Shown here: positions 61,250 through 64,000 of the stretch, piece after piece | Numbering within the stretch: the first letter of the stretch is position 1 | Layout of the letters: every line of letters begins with the position of its first letter | From: Prochilodus magdalenae | Lineage: Eukaryota > Chordata > Actinopteri > Characiformes > Prochilodontidae | Direction of reading: 5' to 3' | Assembly: GCA_024036415.1 (NCBI GenBank) | Contig: JAMWET010006593.1 | Location: 1-64,000 of the forward strand | Length of the DNA stretch: 64,000 nt | The notes under the pieces: model-generated | Seen by the model: only the letters and a program-made list of their open reading frames with translations | Databases searched by the model: none | What the model was told of the DNA's origin: nothing | Program-made: the position numbers and the translations under genes

Positions 61250-62420
61250 TGTGAAGTACGTAGTTTTACCTGAGCTTGTTTTGTCCGAAGCCATTTTACC
61301 CGAGGATGTTTTATTTAAACCCATTTTATCCAGGGTTGTTTTGTCTGAGGTTGGATTTGTGAGGCTGTTTTGTCTAATGCTGTTTTATCTGAGCTTGTTT
61401 TGTCTAATGCTGTTTTATCTGAGCCTGTTTTGTCTGAGGCAGTTAATCTGAGCTTGTTTTGTCTGAGGCTGTTTTATCTGAGCTTGTTTTGTCTGAGGCA
61501 GTTTTATCTAAACTGGTTTTATTTAAGGCTGTGTTATCTGAGCTTGTTTGGCCTGAGGCTGTTTTATTTGAGCTTTTTCAGTCTAAGGAGCTTGTTTATC
61601 TAAGCTTGTTTTGTTTGTGGCTGTTTTATCTGAGCTTGTTTTGTTTGTGGCTGTTTTATCTGAGCTTGTTTTGTTTGTGGCTGTTTTATCTGAGCTTGTT
61701 TTGTTTGTGGTTGTTTTATCTAAGCTTGTTTTGTCTAAGGATGTTTTATCTGAGCCTGTTTTGTCTAAGGATGTTTTATCTGAGCCTGTTTTGTCTGAGG
61801 CGGTTTTATCTGTGCCTGTTTGGTTTGTGGTTGTTTTATCTAAGCTTGTTTTGTCTAAGGATGTTTTTTCTGAGCCTGTTTTGTCTAAGGATGTTTTATC
61901 TAAACCTGTTTTGTCTAAGGATGTTTTATCTGAGCCTGTTTTGTCTGAGGCTGTTTTATCTGAGCCTGTTTTGTCTGAGGCGGTTTTATCTGAGCCTGTT
62001 TGGTTTGTGGTTGTTTTATCTGAGCTTATTTTGTCTGAGGCTGTTTTATCTGAGCTTGTTTTGTTTGTGGTTGTTTTATCTGAGCTTGTTTTGTTTGTGG
62101 TTATTTTATCTGAGTTTGTTTTATCTGAGCCTGTTTGGTTTGTGGTTGTTTTATCTGAGCTTATTTTGTCTGAGGCTGTTTTATCTGAGCTTGTTTTGTT
62201 TGTGGTTATTTTATCTGAGTTTGTTTTGTCTGAGGCTGTTTGTCTGAGCTTGTTTTGTCTGACCCTGTTTATCTGGGCATGTATTGTCTGAGGCTTATTT
62301 ATCGGATCTTGTTTTGTCTGAGACTGTTTTGTTTGAGGATATTATGTCTGAAGTCATTTTATCTGATGCTATTTTGTGTGCTATTGAGGGTGTTTTATCA
62401 GAGGTTGTTTTGTCTGACCT
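61250..62420. repeat. 30-bp minisatellite (two 15-bp halves), about 38 copies
   Basis: The unit is ctgttttatctgagc plus ttgttttgtctgagg. Because 30 is a multiple of three, frames stay open: 262 codons (61459-62247) and 226 codons (61611-62291) on +. On minus an SDKT-x pentapeptide frame is open but lacks ATG through most of the array. Edge units are more diverged than central ones. No protein family is recognised. Confidence 0.93.
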
Positions 62421-63590
62421 ATTTTTGCCTCCATAAAACAAGAATGTACAGAATGACCCAAAATCTTGATTAAAAAATGAGACTATAAATAATTTCCCTT
62501 TCGCTTTATAAACAACAATAGCACCAACTGAAAATTTAGAATCCACACTTTCCACAGAAATTTCCTGTTTATTTCAAAGAGCTGTGACTGACACATAACG
62601 GAGCCAAATCTAAGAAGAGGTATATCAGGCTGTCATAGGGGATCTAGAAGGGTTAATCAAGTCTTGCTCCGGTGGTCGTGGGTGTTGACAGTAAATGAGA
62701 TGTGCATTCAGGGCATATAGCTGCGATGTATTGGCTGGGGATGGCTGCTAGGCATTACTGACTACTGAGAAAGCTACTTTAGATGTGCTGGTGCATTGCT
62801 ATTGCAGGAATCCTTCACTTCCATTGCAATTTTCAGCATGCAAGCTCTTCCAAATGCAATATATCTACATACAATCAGGAAATATTTGCAATAAGATTAA
62901 TCTTTGCCAAGGATGTTATATTAAAATATGGATCAAACTGTCAGTCACTGGTGTTTTGTGGACTCACACCATATTAATGACCATACTGTTCCAGGGTGTA
63001 ATATGATGATGAAGGATTAGAGTTCAAATCCAAACCATTTGAATATAATTGGCTCCCTCAATCATTCTGCTGATGCCTACTAGCAGCCTGTCATGCCTGA
63101 AATAGAAAAGGCGTGTGGTATAGCCAGGTCAGGCGCAAATGAAACAGGTCGGCTAAACCTCTAAACACTTAACGTATGCTTCGCATGGCAAATTCGCACT
63201 AGATCAATAGGGAACCTTCGGGCCCCTCTAGGCCTCTAGGTCCCAGAGATGATGCTTGTTGCTATTTTATTTGCTGTCTGTGCTATTTCACTGTGAAAGC
63301 AGCAAAACGTAATATGTAATTGGTGTTACTATTGAAACAAGCTGTGTTAATGCTTCACACTAAAATATGCACAGGCTTCAAAGATAACAATCTGATGATA
63401 ACAACTCTACATCGTTCCCTTCCTTGGAAGACAAGACCTTCACCACGTTTTGACTGAGTTCTCTTTGAATTGTTTTTCAACAAGCTCAGTTATCAGATAC
63501 CTCCTTCTGTGGTGGTCTGTTGTCACTATCATTACAAAAGGTTCTTCCACATGTTGGAAATGATGATGCATTTAGACTGATATGGGTAAT
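62421..63590. other. Intergenic stretch, no gene recognised
   Basis: Unique-looking AT-rich sequence. No repeat family or exon was identified. Confidence 0.5.
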
Positions 63591-64000
63591 ATTTAGAAGT
63601 AGTGTCTCTCAGTATGGCATCAGGCCACCATGTTTGCTATGCAACATGCCAGACATCTCAGCATGGAGTTCCTAATGGACAGCTTGAATATTCTCACACA
63701 GTTCCTGCAGATTTTGAGGTAGGAGTGGAGGTGGCGTAACACCAGACTTTCTGGACATGTGACACGTGACAACGAATCATTCATCTTGACGCTGATCACG
63801 ATAAACACGGTGTCTCCATTCGCCAGCTGTCTGCACCAAGACCAAAACTGCAGATGACCTGCTGCCATTCTGAGTCAGTCCATAACAGTCTGACTCGACA
63901 TCATTGCAGTCTTTAGCAAGGTTGACGTGGTGTTAAGGGCAGTCGTCATAACAGTCTGTGTGCATGTAGTCCTGCAGCCGTCTGCCAATGGTACTAGCAC
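63590..64000 (+). mobile_element. Dispersed TIR element, copy F (runs off window)
   Basis: It contains gtagtgtctctcagtatggc, catgtttgctatgcaacatg, ttctcacacagttcctgcag, acgtggtgttaagggcagtc and gtgtgcatgtagtcctgcag in the same order as copies B and C. A minus frame of 82 codons parallels the one in copy C. Confidence 0.68.

Noticed and set aside
43000..64000. Neighbouring gene upstream of plch2
   Set aside because: I looked for splice-bounded frames with known family motifs on both strands and found none. The flank seems intergenic, or holds only non-coding exons I cannot see.

Overview
The window looks like teleost fish genomic DNA. It is gene-poor, intron-rich and AT-leaning. It is full of (CA)n, (TA)n and (GA)n microsatellites, long minisatellites, tRNA-derived SINEs that end in the common fish tail (ctctggataagagcgtctgc followed by taaatgcc and an aatgtaaatgtaa end), and decayed Tc1/mariner-type DNA transposons. 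No bacterial-style coding exists. Almost every open frame of 60 codons or more is a chance frame or a product of repeat periodicity.

One real protein-coding gene can be reconstructed. It is a phospholipase C eta gene on the minus strand, and its exon sequences fit PLCH2 better than PLCH1. Eleven coding exons run from about 42973 (N-terminus) down to 262. They join in frame: summed exon length is 1776 nt, or 592 codons, and every junction restores family sequence. Together they encode the N-terminal region, PH domain, EF-hands, the catalytic X domain and the start of the X-Y linker. The Y domain, C2 domain and C-terminal tail must lie beyond base 1. Nine of the ten internal introns are GT-AG. 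Intron 3 (30624-32222) is a clear U12-type AT-AC intron, with an ATATCCTTT donor, a CCCTTAAC branch site and an AC end. It is the only U12-type candidate among the ten.

Layout: 1-417 exon 11 and flanks. 418-5896 is intron 10, with an inverted SINE array at 742-2476 and a (GA)n tract at 5180-5815. Exon 10 is at 5.9-6.0 kb. Intron 9 carries a dead Tc1 transposase and two SINEs, one headed by a near-intact tRNA-Lys(CUU) sequence. Exons 9 to 6 lie at 12.1, 14.4, 14.8 and 17.6 kb, and a 43-bp minisatellite sits in intron 6. Exon 5 is at 21.8 kb. Intron 4 holds a 54-bp minisatellite and a 533-bp MITE. Exons 4 and 3 flank the U12 intron (30.5-32.5 kb). Exon 2 is at 36.2 kb and exon 1 at 42.7-43.0 kb. 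From 43 to 64 kb I see no gene. This upstream flank holds a (GATA)n/retroelement tail, a Tc1-like fragment, a (TATGG)n array at 52.67-53.46 kb, several copies of an unclassified dispersed element, a 74-bp-arm hairpin at 57.7-57.9 kb and a 30-bp minisatellite at 61.3-62.4 kb.

Exon boundaries were set by hand from splice sites, reading phase and remembered PLC-eta family sequence. The start codon and the 3' end of exon 11 are the least certain points. No search or alignment program was run.
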